64,000 bases of DNA from Leisingera aquaemixtae (GCF_019801145.1 NZ_JAHVJQ010000012.1:1-64000); one strand, 5' to 3'. Counted from the first letter of the stretch, positions 17,236 through 26,630 are shown. Notes: generated from the letters alone by a model not told the origin. A program made the numbers and translations.

Positions 17236-18776
17236 TGTCCATCGAACTTCCAGTCACCGCAGGGGGCAAACACCTCGGCCAGGACAGCGTTATCAAGATC
17301 GCCATTCTCGCAGTCGGAGGCCAGGGCGGCGGGGTGCTGACCAACTGGATCGAGTCCCTGGCCCGCAGCCAGGGCTACAGCGCCCAGGCCACATCGGTGG
17401 CCGGCGTGGCGCAGCGCACAGGCGCCACCATCTACTATGTCGAAATGGCGCCAGGCGATGTGCCGCATCCTGTGTTCTCGCTGGCGCCGGCCCAGGGCGA
17501 CGTGGACATCATGATCGCTGCCGAGATGATGGAAGCGGGCCGCGCCATCATGCGCGGCTTCGTGACCCCGGACCGCACCACGCTGATCGCCTCGACCCAC
17601 CGGGCGCTGGCAGTTTCTGAGAAGATGGTGCCCGGGGATGGCATGGCGGACGCGGATGAGGTGCGCGCCGCCGCGGAGACCGCAGCAAAAAAGCTGGTGA
17701 TGGCGGACATGGAAAGCGCTGCGGCGCAGTCGGGGTCAGTGATCTCCGCCTCGCTGTTCGGCGCCCTGGCAGGCTCAGGCGCCCTGCCCTTCCCGCGCGC
17801 GGCGTTTGAGGACGCGGTCCGTGCAAGCGGCAAGGGGGTCGAGGCCAGTCTTCGGGCCTTTGCCGCCGGGTTCGACCTGGCACAGCACGGCGAACGGCCG
17901 CAGCCCGCCCCAGCCGCAGAAGCACCGGCCGCGCCTGCCGGCCCGGACAAGGTATTGCGCGCCTGGGGCGATCTGATGGAACGGGTGTCCAAGTTCCCGG
18001 CCAGGGTCCAGGACATGGCTGTGCCGGGGCTGCGCAGGGTGGTGGACTTTCAGGACACGGCCTACGGGGCCGAATATCTGGCCCGGTTACAGAATGTGCT
18101 GGACCGCGACAGCGCCGACAAAGGGTATGAGCTGTCCCGCGAGGCGGCGAAATACGTCGCCGTTGCAATGGCTTATGATGACGTGATCCGGGTGGCGGAT
18201 CTCAAGACCCGCAGCAGCCGCCTTGGCCGCATCGAGCAGCAGATGGGGTCGCAGGGCAAATTGATGACGCTCACCGACTACCTGCATCCCCGCGCCGATG
18301 AGATCGCGGGCCTGCTCCCCGCCCGCCTGGGCGCGCGGGTGGAAAACAGCCCGAAATGGATGGCCCGTCTCGACCGGCTGTTCAGCAACGGCCGCCGCAT
18401 CCGGACGGACGGTTTACGCGGGTTTGTGCTGCTCTTTGTTCTCGGCGGTATGCGCAGCTGGCGCCGCCGCAGCCTGCGCCACGCGCAAGAGCAGGCGCAT
18501 CTGGACACATGGCTGGCCGCAGCGCTCGGCCACCTGCCGCAGAGCTATGGCATGGCGGTTGAGGTGATCCGCTGCCGCCGCCTGATCAAGGGCTATTCGG
18601 ACACGCACGCCCGCGGCCTTTCCAAATTCGACAAGGTGATGCAGGGCGCCCGTATGGTGGCAGCCCGCGAAGACGGCCCGCAGTGGGTGGTCCGACTGCG
18701 CGAGGCCGCTCTGCAGGACGAAAAGGGAGAGGCTCTGGACGGCGCGCTCAAGACCATCCAGAGCTTCACCGCCTGA
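17235..18776 (+). CDS. Indolepyruvate oxidoreductase subunit beta family protein (IorB-like, with C-terminal extension)
   Basis: This 513-residue partner of the preceding gene has an N-terminal gamma-type domain of the 2-oxoacid oxidoreductases at about residues 15-205, with the glycine-rich segment AVGGQGGGVLTNW. A C-terminal part of about 280 residues corresponds to the extra domain (DUF6537-like) found in the large aerobic IorB proteins. Archaeal IorB has only the first part. ATG overlaps the iorA stop (TGATG), so the two are coupled. The pair would handle imported or internally produced aryl pyruvates. Confidence 0.85.
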   Translation: MSIELPVTAGGKHLGQDSVIKIAILAVGGQGGGVLTNWIESLARSQGYSAQATSVAGVAQRTGATIYYVEMAPGDVPHPVFSLAPAQGDVDIMIAAEMMEAGRAIMRGFVTPDRTTLIASTHRALAVSEKMVPGDGMADADEVRAAAETAAKKLVMADMESAAAQSGSVISASLFGALAGSGALPFPRAAFEDAVRASGKGVEASLRAFAAGFDLAQHGERPQPAPAAEAPAAPAGPDKVLRAWGDLMERVSKFPARVQDMAVPGLRRVVDFQDTAYGAEYLARLQNVLDRDSADKGYELSREAAKYVAVAMAYDDVIRVADLKTRSSRLGRIEQQMGSQGKLMTLTDYLHPRADEIAGLLPARLGARVENSPKWMARLDRLFSNGRRIRTDGLRGFVLLFVLGGMRSWRRRSLRHAQEQAHLDTWLAAALGHLPQSYGMAVEVIRCRRLIKGYSDTHARGLSKFDKVMQGARMVAAREDGPQWVVRLREAALQDEKGEALDGALKTIQSFTA

Positions 18777-19136
18777 CCGCCCCAGCCGCCCCGCTGAACC
18801 TGTTTCCGCGGCACGCTGCGGCGTCCGTTATCAGCCCTGCGCAAGCTGCACCGGGCAGCGCTGAGACGTGAGCGCAACAAGCTCAGGCAAGCGTCTGGCC
18901 CGCCCTCCGCAAGCCGTCCGATGGTGGGGAAAACCCGAATCACCCGGCCCGCCAGCCGCTCAAAACAGCAGCGCTTGAAACTTTTTTATGCGTTTGCATA
19001 TAAACTTACTTGAAGCCTAAAACTTCGTGCTTGAAGGTGAAACGACCTGAACCTAGGCTTTTTCTCAGGTGTCCGGAAAAACAAGGGACTGCAAACCACC
19101 CGGTCCGGACGCCGCCACACATCCAGGGAGAACAAC
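18777..19136. other. Intergenic region before the TRAP operon
   Basis: This 360-base gap starts G/C-rich and becomes A/T-rich around 18980-19075, where the TRAP operon promoter is expected. It contains the third TGCAAAYRCAT motif. GGGAGAA precedes the TRAP binding-protein ATG. No gene seen. Confidence 0.5.
18988..18998 (-). promoter_or_regulatory. TGCAAAYRCAT motif, copy 3
   Basis: ATGCGTTTGCA is the reverse complement of TGCAAACGCAT, matching the two motifs before the cyclase gene. With the next base it gives the inverted repeat ATGC-GTTT-GCAT. It lies about 140 bases before the TRAP binding-protein start. Confidence 0.35.
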
Positions 19137-20105
19137 ATGACCATTCGCACGATTGCCGCCGCCGCCCTTCTGGGGGCCGCTACGCTCACCGCCGCTTCAG
19201 CCCAGGCCGGGGAGGTCACGCTGAAGGCGGTGACCGCCTTTGCCACCGGGACAACTTTTTCCCGCGATTTCGAGGCTTTCGTTGACTGGGTGAACGAAAA
19301 CGGCGTAGGCGTCGTGCAGATCGACCTGCTCGGCGGGCCTGAAGCTGTGCCGCCCTTTGAACTGGGCAATGCGGTGCAGGCGGGGATCGTGGACATCGCC
19401 AACAACACCACCGCCTACTATCCGAACCTGCTGCCCGCAGGCGATGCGCTGCACCTGGCGCAGAACACCATTCAGGACCAGCGCGCCAATGGCTGCTACG
19501 AGTTGATCGACCAGGTCCACCAGCACCAGATGGGTGTCAAATACCTCGCCCGGGTCGGCGATCACATGAATTATCATCTATATCTGACGAAGCCGCTGGA
19601 GGGGCCGGATCTGAGCGGCCTGACCATCCGCACCACACCGGTCTACCGCGCCATGTTCGAAAAACTGGGCGCCACACTGGTGCGCACGGCGCCGGGCGAA
19701 GTCTATACCGCGCTGGAGCGCGGCGCGATCGACGGCTACGGCTGGCCCAGCCAGGGGGTGCTGGACCTCGGCTGGCACGAGCAGACCGCCTACCGCGTTG
19801 ACCCGGGCTTCTATCAGGTCGACGTGAACTTCCTGGTGAACCTCGACAGCTGGAACGGGCTCAGCGGCGAACAGCGCGCCCTGCTGGAGAAAGGCGCCGC
19901 CTGGATCGAGGCCCAGAACGCCGAAAACATCGCCCGCAACCAGGCCGAGGCCAAAGCCCAGGCCGAGGCCGGGATCAAGACCATCACACTGGACGGCGAG
20001 AACGGCAAACTGTGGAGCGCCACCGCGCAAACCGAAGGCTGGGGCGAAGTGATGAAGACAGACCCGCAGCTTGGCGAAAAGCTGCAGGCCTGCCTGCTGA
20101 AGTGA
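19137..20105 (+). CDS. TRAP transporter substrate-binding protein (DctP family)
   Basis: This 322-residue periplasmic protein has a Sec signal peptide of about 23 residues (MTIRTIAAAALLGAATLTAA, cleavage after AQA). The DctP-type fold is recognised by GLTIRTTPVYRAMFEKLGA and YTALERGAIDGYGWP, around the conserved Arg that binds carboxylates. It works with the two downstream membrane subunits and uses the sodium gradient to import organic acids. The adjacent oxidoreductase suggests an aromatic or keto acid. Confidence 0.9.
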   Translation: MTIRTIAAAALLGAATLTAASAQAGEVTLKAVTAFATGTTFSRDFEAFVDWVNENGVGVVQIDLLGGPEAVPPFELGNAVQAGIVDIANNTTAYYPNLLPAGDALHLAQNTIQDQRANGCYELIDQVHQHQMGVKYLARVGDHMNYHLYLTKPLEGPDLSGLTIRTTPVYRAMFEKLGATLVRTAPGEVYTALERGAIDGYGWPSQGVLDLGWHEQTAYRVDPGFYQVDVNFLVNLDSWNGLSGEQRALLEKGAAWIEAQNAENIARNQAEAKAQAEAGIKTITLDGENGKLWSATAQTEGWGEVMKTDPQLGEKLQACLLK

Positions 20106-20111
20106 TGGAAC

Positions 20112-20134
20112 CGGGGCGGCCCGGCGCCGCCCCG
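20112..20134 (+). terminator. Hairpin between TRAP binding-protein and small permease genes
   Basis: CGGGGCGGC pairs perfectly with GCCGCCCCG around a 5-base loop. There is no T run, so it is more likely an mRNA-stabilising or attenuating element than a full terminator. Confidence 0.5.
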
Positions 20135-20145
20135 CATTTCTGCCC

Positions 20146-20646
20146 ATGAACCGTTTTGACCGCAGTTTCGGCGCGCTGCTCACCGGCCTGGCCGGGCTCA
20201 GCGCAGCCATCCTCGCCGCCATTACCCTGGTGATCCCGCTCAATGTTCTGATGCGCAACCTCGGCCTGCCGGTAATCTACGGCGCGCTCGACGCCATTGA
20301 ATACGGGCTGATGGCGGCGGCCTTCCTCGGCGCCCCCTGGGTGCTGCGCCTGAATGCCCATGTGCAGGTGGATCTGATCACCCAGGGGCTGCCGCCGCGC
20401 GCCCGCCGCCGGGTTGCCCTGGCGGCCTGCCTTTTGGGTGCCGCCACCTGCGCTGCCCTCGGATGGGCCGGCGCGCAGGCGCTGATGCAATCCCTTGCCC
20501 GCGGATCCATGGTGCGCACCGCCTTCACCTTCCCGGAATGGTGGACCCTTTCCGTGCTGCCGCTGTCGATGGCGCTGTGCACGTTTGAATTTCTGCTCAG
20601 GATTTTCCGCCCCGCCGCGGATGATGCGCCGCTCACCGGCCTTTGA
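20146..20646 (+). CDS. TRAP transporter small permease (DctQ family)
   Basis: This 166-residue protein has four predicted membrane helices, the layout of DctQ subunits. The first helix begins near residue 10, and the segment HVQVDLITQGLPPRARR lies in the central loop as usual in the family. It forms the membrane complex with the large permease that follows 11 bases downstream. Confidence 0.88.
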   Translation: MNRFDRSFGALLTGLAGLSAAILAAITLVIPLNVLMRNLGLPVIYGALDAIEYGLMAAAFLGAPWVLRLNAHVQVDLITQGLPPRARRRVALAACLLGAATCAALGWAGAQALMQSLARGSMVRTAFTFPEWWTLSVLPLSMALCTFEFLLRIFRPAADDAPLTGL

Positions 20647-20657
20647 AAGGACCGCCC

Positions 20658-21974
20658 ATGGACTGGATTCTCACCCTTTCGCTGATGCTCGGCGGCCTGG
20701 CGGCGCTGCTGCTGATCGGCCTGCCGGTGGCCTTTGCCTTCATTACCATCACCATGATCGGCGCCTATGAGGTGCTGGGCGGCGACCGCGGCCTGCTGCA
20801 GCTGGCGCGCAACGCAACCCAGTCGGTGGCCAATTTCCAGATGGCGCCGATCCCCCTGTTCATCCTGATGGGGGAAATCCTGTTCCAGACCGGCATCGCC
20901 CACCGCGCCATCGACGCAATCGAGCGGGTGGTCACCCGGGTGCCCGGGCGGCTTTCGGTGGTTACCGTGTTCGGTGGCACCATCTTTGCCGCCCTGTCCG
21001 GATCGACCATCGCCAATACCGCCATGCTGGGATCCACCCTGATGCCCGGGATGCTGCAGCGGGGCTATCACCCAACCATGGCGATGGGGCCGATCATGGC
21101 TTCGGGCGCCATCGCCATGCTGATCCCGCCGTCAGCGCTGGCGGTGCTGGTCGGCAGCCTTGCCGGGATTTCCATCGCCGGGCTGCTGGTGGCAGGCGTC
21201 ATGCCCGCCCTGCTGCTGGCGGCGGCCTTTGTGATCTATATCGTGGCCCGCAGCCTGCTTGACCCCAAGGCCGCGCCGCCCGACGATCTGCCGCAAATGA
21301 CCCTGGGGGAACGCTGGCGCCCCTTCCTGATCTATGTGGCGCCGCTGTCGGTGCTGTTCGCGGTGGTGATCGGCAGCCTGCTGCTGGGCTTTGCCACCCC
21401 AACCGAATCCGCGGCGCTCGGCTGCCTGGCCGCGCTTGGCACCGGAGCGGCCTACCGTTCACTGTCGCTGGACAAGATCGGCAAGGCACTGATGGAAACC
21501 GTGAAGCTGTCGGTGATGATCCTGTTCATCATGGCCGCCAGCCAGACCTTTGCCCAGGTGCTGTCCTTCAGCGGCGCCACCAACGGGCTGATCAAGGCAA
21601 TCAACGCGGTGGACCCGACCCCCACCATGGTGCTGGCCGGCATGATCGTGATCCTGCTGCTGCTCGGCTGCTTCGTCGATCAGGTCTCGATGCTGATGGT
21701 AACGGTGCCGGTGTTTGTGCCGCTGGCGGCACAGATGGGGATCAACGAGCTGGTGCTGGGCGTGGTCTATCTGCTGACCATGGAGATCGGCCTCCTGACC
21801 CCGCCCTTCGGGCTTTTGCTCTTTGTGATGCGCGGGGTCGCCCCCGAGGGCATCGGGATGAAGCACATCTATGCAGCGGTCACCCCTTTCCTGCTGATCA
21901 AGCTGGCGGTGCTGGTGCTGGTTGTCTGGCAGCCCGCCGTGGGCACCTGGCTGCCGGGGCTGATGGCGAAATGA
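20658..21974 (+). CDS. TRAP transporter large permease (DctM family)
   Basis: This 438-residue membrane protein has about 12 helices and belongs to the DctM/ion-transporter superfamily. Recognisable segments are PIPLFILMGEILFQTGIA and GGTIFAALSGSTIANTAMLG. The ATG at 20658 was chosen because GAAAGG lies seven bases upstream and the protein then begins directly with the first helix. An in-frame TTG five codons earlier overlaps the dctQ stop and is less likely. It is the last gene of the TRAP operon and converges on the Liv-type importer. Confidence 0.9.
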   Translation: MDWILTLSLMLGGLAALLLIGLPVAFAFITITMIGAYEVLGGDRGLLQLARNATQSVANFQMAPIPLFILMGEILFQTGIAHRAIDAIERVVTRVPGRLSVVTVFGGTIFAALSGSTIANTAMLGSTLMPGMLQRGYHPTMAMGPIMASGAIAMLIPPSALAVLVGSLAGISIAGLLVAGVMPALLLAAAFVIYIVARSLLDPKAAPPDDLPQMTLGERWRPFLIYVAPLSVLFAVVIGSLLLGFATPTESAALGCLAALGTGAAYRSLSLDKIGKALMETVKLSVMILFIMAASQTFAQVLSFSGATNGLIKAINAVDPTPTMVLAGMIVILLLLGCFVDQVSMLMVTVPVFVPLAAQMGINELVLGVVYLLTMEIGLLTPPFGLLLFVMRGVAPEGIGMKHIYAAVTPFLLIKLAVLVLVVWQPAVGTWLPGLMAK

Positions 21975-21975
21975 G

Positions 21976-22036
21976 TGCCGGCCTGCAGGCCGGGACGCAT
22001 CTTAAGCCTCCTGGCTTTCTGCGTGCCGGCCTGCAG
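21976..22036. terminator. Palindrome and repeat between convergent transporter operons
   Basis: CCGGCCTGCAGGCCGG (21978-21993) is a perfect 16-base palindrome. The 14-base sequence GTGCCGGCCTGCAG occurs at 21976 and again at 22023. The region lies between the TRAP and Liv operons that converge here, so it probably acts as a bidirectional terminator. Confidence 0.5.
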
Positions 22037-22084
22037 CGCCAGACCATTCATCCCCCGCCAGGCTAGGAAGGCTGCAGCCGCGGC

Positions 22085-22774
22085 CTAGACCCCAAGGAAC
22101 CGGTCCGCGACTTCCGCAGGCAGCTCTGCAATCCGGCCCTCCCAGGCGTTGCTGCCCTTGTTCAGGATCACCGCACGGTCGGCGATGGCCGAAAGCTCCT
22201 TCAGCGATTTGTCGACCACCAGGATCGACAGCCCCGCCTCGCGTTTCAGCCGGGCAATCGCTGCCCAGATTTCCTGCCGCACCACCGGCGCCAGCCCTTC
22301 GGTCGCCTCGTCCAGAATAAGCAGCCGCGGGTTGGTCATCAGGGCACGGCCGATGGTCAGCATCTGCTGCTCGCCGCCCGACAGCGACCCGGCGGCCTGC
22401 GTCCGCCGCTCTTCCAGCCGGGGGAACAGTTCTGCCACCTTGGCCATATCCCAGGGGCCGGGGCGGGCCGCGGCGGTCAGGTTTTCCTCCACCGTCAGCG
22501 GCGCAAAGCAGCGCCGCCCCTCGGGCACCAGACCGACCCCCAGCCGCGCAATCTTGTGCGACGGCAGCTGGCGCAGGTCGTGGCCGTCGAACCGCAACTC
22601 CCCCTTGGAGGCCGCCAGCATCCCGCAGATCGTCTTGATGGTGGTGGATTTGCCCATGCCGTTGCGGCCCATCAGCGCCACCACCTCGCCCTCGCCGATC
22701 TCCAGGCTGACGCCGAACAGCGCTTGCGCCGGTCCGTACGACGCCTCAACCCCTTGCAATGACAGCAGGCTCAT
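22085..22774 (-). CDS. ABC transporter ATP-binding protein, LivF type
   Basis: This 229-residue ATPase has Walker A GRNGMGKST at residues 36-44, signature SGGEQQMLTIGRAL, and Walker B LLILDEATEGLAP. The T-E-G-L-A-P continuation is characteristic of LivF. It is the final gene of a five-gene minus-strand operon (binding protein, two permeases, two ATPases). Its start overlaps the LivG stop by four bases. Confidence 0.88.
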   Translation of the reverse strand: MSLLSLQGVEASYGPAQALFGVSLEIGEGEVVALMGRNGMGKSTTIKTICGMLAASKGELRFDGHDLRQLPSHKIARLGVGLVPEGRRCFAPLTVEENLTAAARPGPWDMAKVAELFPRLEERRTQAAGSLSGGEQQMLTIGRALMTNPRLLILDEATEGLAPVVRQEIWAAIARLKREAGLSILVVDKSLKELSAIADRAVILNKGSNAWEGRIAELPAEVADRFLGV

Positions 22775-23526
22775 GCGGCGTCCTCCTCTCCCAGATAGGC
22801 GCGGCGCACCTCGGCGTTGGCGCGGATGTCATCCGCGGTGCCGGTGGCAATGATCTGGCCGTAGACCAGCACGCTGATCCGGTCCGCCAGGGCAAAGACC
22901 GCGTCCATGTCGTGTTCCACCAGCAGGATCGGCGCCTCTTGCCGAAGCCCGTCGAGGAAACCGGTCAGCGCCTTGGACCCGGCAGTGCCAAGCCCCGCCA
23001 TCGGCTCATCCATCAGGAACAGCTTCGGCTTCAGCGTCAGCGCCACCGCCACCTCCAGCTGGCGGCGCTGGCCGTGCGACAGATCCGCGGTGCGGCGGTT
23101 TGCGTCCTGTGTCAGGCCGACCCGCTCCAATGCGGTGCGGGCGGTCTCCAGCAACTCCGCGTCCTTCATCACGTTGCGGAAAAAATGGAACGGGCGGCCC
23201 CGCCCGCCAAGCGCCCCCAGCACCGCGTTTTGCAGGACCGTGTATTCCATCGCCAGCGCAGAAATTTGGAACGTCCGCCCCAGCCCCATCCGGGCCCGCG
23301 CCACCGTGTCCAGCGCGGTCACATCCTGCCCCAGCAGCTCCACCGTGCCGCTGTCCGGCACCAGGTTGCCTGCAATCTGCTTGATCAGGGTGGACTTGCC
23401 CGCGCCATTGGGACCGATCAGCGCGTGGATTTCACCCGGCCGCAGGTCCAGCGAGACGTCGCGGCTTGCCTGCAATGCGCCAAAGCTCTTGTTCAGGGCT
23501 TGTGTTTTCAGGACCACATCAGCCAT
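22771..23526 (-). CDS. ABC transporter ATP-binding protein, LivG type
   Basis: This 251-residue ATPase has Walker A GPNGAGKST at residues 38-46, signature LSHGQRRQLEVAVAL, and Walker B LFLMDEPMAGLG. The LSHGQ signature variant and the extended tail are typical of LivG. I place the start at 23526, where the frame begins MADVVLKTQALNKSFG, overlapping the preceding permease gene by eight bases. Confidence 0.87.
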   Translation of the reverse strand: MADVVLKTQALNKSFGALQASRDVSLDLRPGEIHALIGPNGAGKSTLIKQIAGNLVPDSGTVELLGQDVTALDTVARARMGLGRTFQISALAMEYTVLQNAVLGALGGRGRPFHFFRNVMKDAELLETARTALERVGLTQDANRRTADLSHGQRRQLEVAVALTLKPKLFLMDEPMAGLGTAGSKALTGFLDGLRQEAPILLVEHDMDAVFALADRISVLVYGQIIATGTADDIRANAEVRRAYLGEEDAA

Positions 23527-24508
23527 GCGCCTTCTCCCGTCCTGCAATGGCCCCGATCAGCCCGCCGCGGGCAAACAGCACGATGAGCAGCAGCAGCACG
23601 CCAAGGAAGATCTGCCAGTAATCGCTGATCCCGCCCAGCAGATGCTCCAGCAGGATATAGAGCGCGGCACCGGCCACCGGGCCATAGAGCCGCCCCACCC
23701 CGCCGAGGATCACAAAGATCATGATCTCGCCGCTGGTGTGCCAGCTGAGCATGGTCGGGCTGACGAACCGGTTCAGATCGGCAAACAAGGCCCCCGCCAG
23801 CCCGGTGATGGCGCCGGAAATCACAAAGGCCGTCAGCCGCAGGGTAAACGGCGTAAGGCCCACCGCCTGCACCCGGTCCTCATTCTGCCGCGCCGCCGCC
23901 AGTGCCAGCCCGAAAGGTGAGCGCGCCAGCCGCGCCGCGAAAACCAGCGCCAGGCAGAGGATGACATAGGCAATGGCAAAGAACTGGATCGGATCCAGCG
24001 TGTTGAGGCCGGGAAATTCATTGCGCACCCAGATCGACAGCCCGTCCTCGCCGCCATAGGCACTCCAGCTGATCGCGAAGTAGTAAAGCATCTGCCCAAA
24101 GGCGAGGGTGATCATGATGAAATAGACACCCGAGGTGCGCAAGGACAGCGCGCCGATCACCAGCGCGGCACAAGCGCTGAAAACAACCGCCACCAGCCAG
24201 ATCAGCGGCATCTGGTTGCTGCCCTCAAACAGGAACGGCCATTCGAACAGCGGCTCATAGTTCTGGGCATGGGCGGCCAGAATGCCCATGGCATAGCCGC
24301 CGATCCCGAAAAACGCCGCATGGCCCAGGCTGATCAGCCCGCCAAGGCCGAGGGCGATGTTCAGCCCCACCCCGGCCAGCGCCAGAATCGCCGCCTTGGT
24401 CGCCAGCGTGATGATAAAGGGCTCGTCCAGGCTCCAGGCCGCCAGCGGTACGATCAGCAGCGCCGCAATCATCGCCCAGTTGAGAAGGCTTTCACGGGTC
24501 AGCATCAT
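23519..24508 (-). CDS. ABC transporter permease, LivM type
   Basis: This 329-residue permease has about nine hydrophobic helices. The motif GLNIALGLGGLISLGHAAFFGIG, of which GLISLGHAAFFGIGGYA is diagnostic for LivM, begins near residue 48. A second typical segment, RTSGVYFIMITLAFGQM, follows. Two adjacent ATGs at 24508 and 24505 are possible. The start overlaps the LivH-type stop by four bases, so the operon is tightly coupled. Confidence 0.88.
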   Translation of the reverse strand: MMLTRESLLNWAMIAALLIVPLAAWSLDEPFIITLATKAAILALAGVGLNIALGLGGLISLGHAAFFGIGGYAMGILAAHAQNYEPLFEWPFLFEGSNQMPLIWLVAVVFSACAALVIGALSLRTSGVYFIMITLAFGQMLYYFAISWSAYGGEDGLSIWVRNEFPGLNTLDPIQFFAIAYVILCLALVFAARLARSPFGLALAAARQNEDRVQAVGLTPFTLRLTAFVISGAITGLAGALFADLNRFVSPTMLSWHTSGEIMIFVILGGVGRLYGPVAGAALYILLEHLLGGISDYWQIFLGVLLLLIVLFARGGLIGAIAGREKAHG

Positions 24509-25425
24509 GCGCTCCCTCCATACAGGCCAGAGGGGCGCACCAAGAGGATTGCCGCCATCAGAATGTAGATCAGCATCGAGGCCAGCGACGCCCCGGCAGA
24601 GGCCGCGCTGGCCGGGTCCATGAACAGCGCAAACAGCTGCGGCAGGAACACACCGCCCAGCGTGTCGGTCATCCCCACCAGAAGCGCACCCGCCAGGGCC
24701 CCCTTGATGGAACCGATACCGCCAATGACAATCACCACAAAGGCCAGGATCAGCACCGGCTCGCCCATGCCGACCTGCACCGACTGGATCGCGCCGACCA
24801 GCGCGCCGGCCAGCCCGGCCAGCGCCGCGCCAAGGGCAAAGACCAGCGTGTAGAGCTTGGAAATATCGACGCCAAGCGCGGCAATCATCTCGCGGTCGGC
24901 CTCGCCTGCGCGGATCTGGATGCCGATGCGGGTGCGGGCAATCAGCAGGAACAGCCCGGCGGCGATTGCCAATCCGATCAGGATGATGGTCAGCCGGTAC
25001 AGCGGGTATTCGATGCCGCCCGGCAGGCTCACCGGTCCCGACAGATAAGACGGCACGTCCAGAAACAGCGGGAAGGAGCCGAACAGCCAGCGGGTGCCTT
25101 CGGAAAAAATCAGGATCAGCGCAAAGGTCGCCAGCACCTGGTCCAGGTGGTCGCGCCGGTAGAGGCGCCGGATCACCACCAGCTCCATCAGCGCGCCCGC
25201 GGCGGCAGCGGCGGCCAGGCTTGCGATCAGCGCCAGCAGGAACGATCCGGTCCAGCCCGCCACTGCGGCAGCTGCAAAGGCGCCCACCATATAGAGCGAG
25301 CCGTGGGCCAGGTTGATCAGCCCCATCACCCCGAACACCAGCGTCAGGCCAGCCGCCATCAGGAACAGCATGATGCCAAGCTGCAGCCCGTTCAGGATCT
25401 GCTCCAGAACTAGAATATACGTCAT
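24505..25425 (-). CDS. ABC transporter permease, LivH type
   Basis: This 306-residue permease starts LEQILNGLQLGIMLFLMAAG, the typical LivH opening. It contains GVMGLINLAHGSLYM and a VIRRLYRRDHLDQVLATF loop, both family hallmarks. It pairs with the LivM-type subunit downstream. A 68-base gap with a strong hairpin separates it from the binding-protein gene. Confidence 0.88.
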   Translation of the reverse strand: MTYILVLEQILNGLQLGIMLFLMAAGLTLVFGVMGLINLAHGSLYMVGAFAAAAVAGWTGSFLLALIASLAAAAAAGALMELVVIRRLYRRDHLDQVLATFALILIFSEGTRWLFGSFPLFLDVPSYLSGPVSLPGGIEYPLYRLTIILIGLAIAAGLFLLIARTRIGIQIRAGEADREMIAALGVDISKLYTLVFALGAALAGLAGALVGAIQSVQVGMGEPVLILAFVVIVIGGIGSIKGALAGALLVGMTDTLGGVFLPQLFALFMDPASAASAGASLASMLIYILMAAILLVRPSGLYGGSA

Positions 25426-25456
25426 TTGATTTTCCGAAGGGGAAGTCTTGCCGTGT

Positions 25457-25481
25457 GCGGGGGCGCCTCAGACGCCCCCGC
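25457..25481 (-). terminator. Hairpin after the Liv-type binding-protein gene
   Basis: GCGGGGGCG pairs perfectly with CGCCCCCGC around a 7-base loop, directly after the binding-protein stop in the direction of transcription. There is no T run. The position suggests mRNA protection or partial termination that raises the binding-protein share. Confidence 0.55.
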
Positions 25482-25493
25482 CCGAGTCAGGTC

Positions 25494-26630
25494 TTACATC
25501 TTGCACTCGCCCGCATAGGCGTCGGCGTGATCGCTCAGCCCGGTGGCGATGATCTTGTTGGTGAAGACGTCGCCTTCCTTGATCACTTCACGGACATAGA
25601 TGTCCTGGATCGGGTGGTGGTTGTCACCGAATTTGAAATCGCCGCGGACCGATGCGAACTCTGCCGCTTTCAGCGCCGCGCGGAAGGCATCCGCGTCCGA
25701 AGCCTCAGACTTGTCCAGCGCGCTCAGGATCAGGTTGGCGGTGTCGAACCCCTGGCTTGCATACAGCGACGGCAGGCGGCCGTATTTCTCCTGGAAAGAG
25801 GCGACAAAGGCGGCGTTGGCCTCATTGTCGATGTCCTTGTTCCACTGCGAGGTGTTCTTCACCCCCAGCGCCGCGTCGCCCACCGCCTGCAGGATGCCCT
25901 GGTCAAACGAGAACGCAGGACCAACAACCGGCAGGTCCACGCCGCTGCCCGCATATTGCTTGAGGAAGGAAATCCCCATGCCGCCGGGCAGGAAGAAATA
26001 GACCGAGTCGGCGCCCGAGGCGCGGATCTGCGCGATTTCGGCGGCATAGTCGGTCTGGCCCAGCTTGGTGTAGATCTCACCGGCCAGCTCGCCGCCGTAC
26101 ATCCGCTTGTAGCCGGTCAGCGCGTCCTTGCCCGCCGGGTAGTTCGGCGCCAGGATGAAGCTGTTCTTCAGCCCCGCCTCGTTGGCATAGGCGCCCGCGG
26201 CCTCATGCAGGTTGTCGTTCTGCCAGGCGACGTTGAAATAATTCGGATGGCAGCGCTTGCCCGCCAGCGCCGAGGGGCCGGCGTTCGGGGACAGGTAGAA
26301 CACGCCCTGCGCGGTTGCTGCAGGCACTACCGCCATCGCCAGGTTCGACCAGATGATACCGGTCATGACGTCGACTTTCTCGGATTGGATCATCCGGTCG
26401 GCGATCTGCACCGCCACGTCGGGTTTGCGCTGATCGTCCTCGATCACTACCTCGACACCCTCGCGGCCGTCCTGTTCGATCGCCAGCATGAAGCCGTCGC
26501 GCACATCCACGCCCAGCCCCGCGCCGCCGCCGGACAGGGTGGTGATCATGCCGATCTTGGTGTCGGCCTGGGCCGCAGCCGCCAGCGCCGGAACCGCCGC
26601 TGCCATGGCGAGCATCCGAATGGTCTTCAT
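25494..26630 (-). CDS. ABC transporter substrate-binding protein, Leu/Ile/Val-type family
   Basis: This 378-residue periplasmic protein has a Sec signal peptide of about 22 residues (MKTIRMLAMAAAVPALAAAA, cleavage after AQA). The mature part opens DTKIGMITTLSGGGAGLGVD, as in LivJ-like proteins (Peripla_BP_6). ATG at 26630 was chosen over an upstream in-frame start because GGGAGGAAAG precedes it and the signal peptide begins there. The ligand cannot be told. Many proteins of this group bind aromatic acids, amides or urea rather than branched-chain amino acids. Confidence 0.87.
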   Translation of the reverse strand: MKTIRMLAMAAAVPALAAAAQADTKIGMITTLSGGGAGLGVDVRDGFMLAIEQDGREGVEVVIEDDQRKPDVAVQIADRMIQSEKVDVMTGIIWSNLAMAVVPAATAQGVFYLSPNAGPSALAGKRCHPNYFNVAWQNDNLHEAAGAYANEAGLKNSFILAPNYPAGKDALTGYKRMYGGELAGEIYTKLGQTDYAAEIAQIRASGADSVYFFLPGGMGISFLKQYAGSGVDLPVVGPAFSFDQGILQAVGDAALGVKNTSQWNKDIDNEANAAFVASFQEKYGRLPSLYASQGFDTANLILSALDKSEASDADAFRAALKAAEFASVRGDFKFGDNHHPIQDIYVREVIKEGDVFTNKIIATGLSDHADAYAGECKM

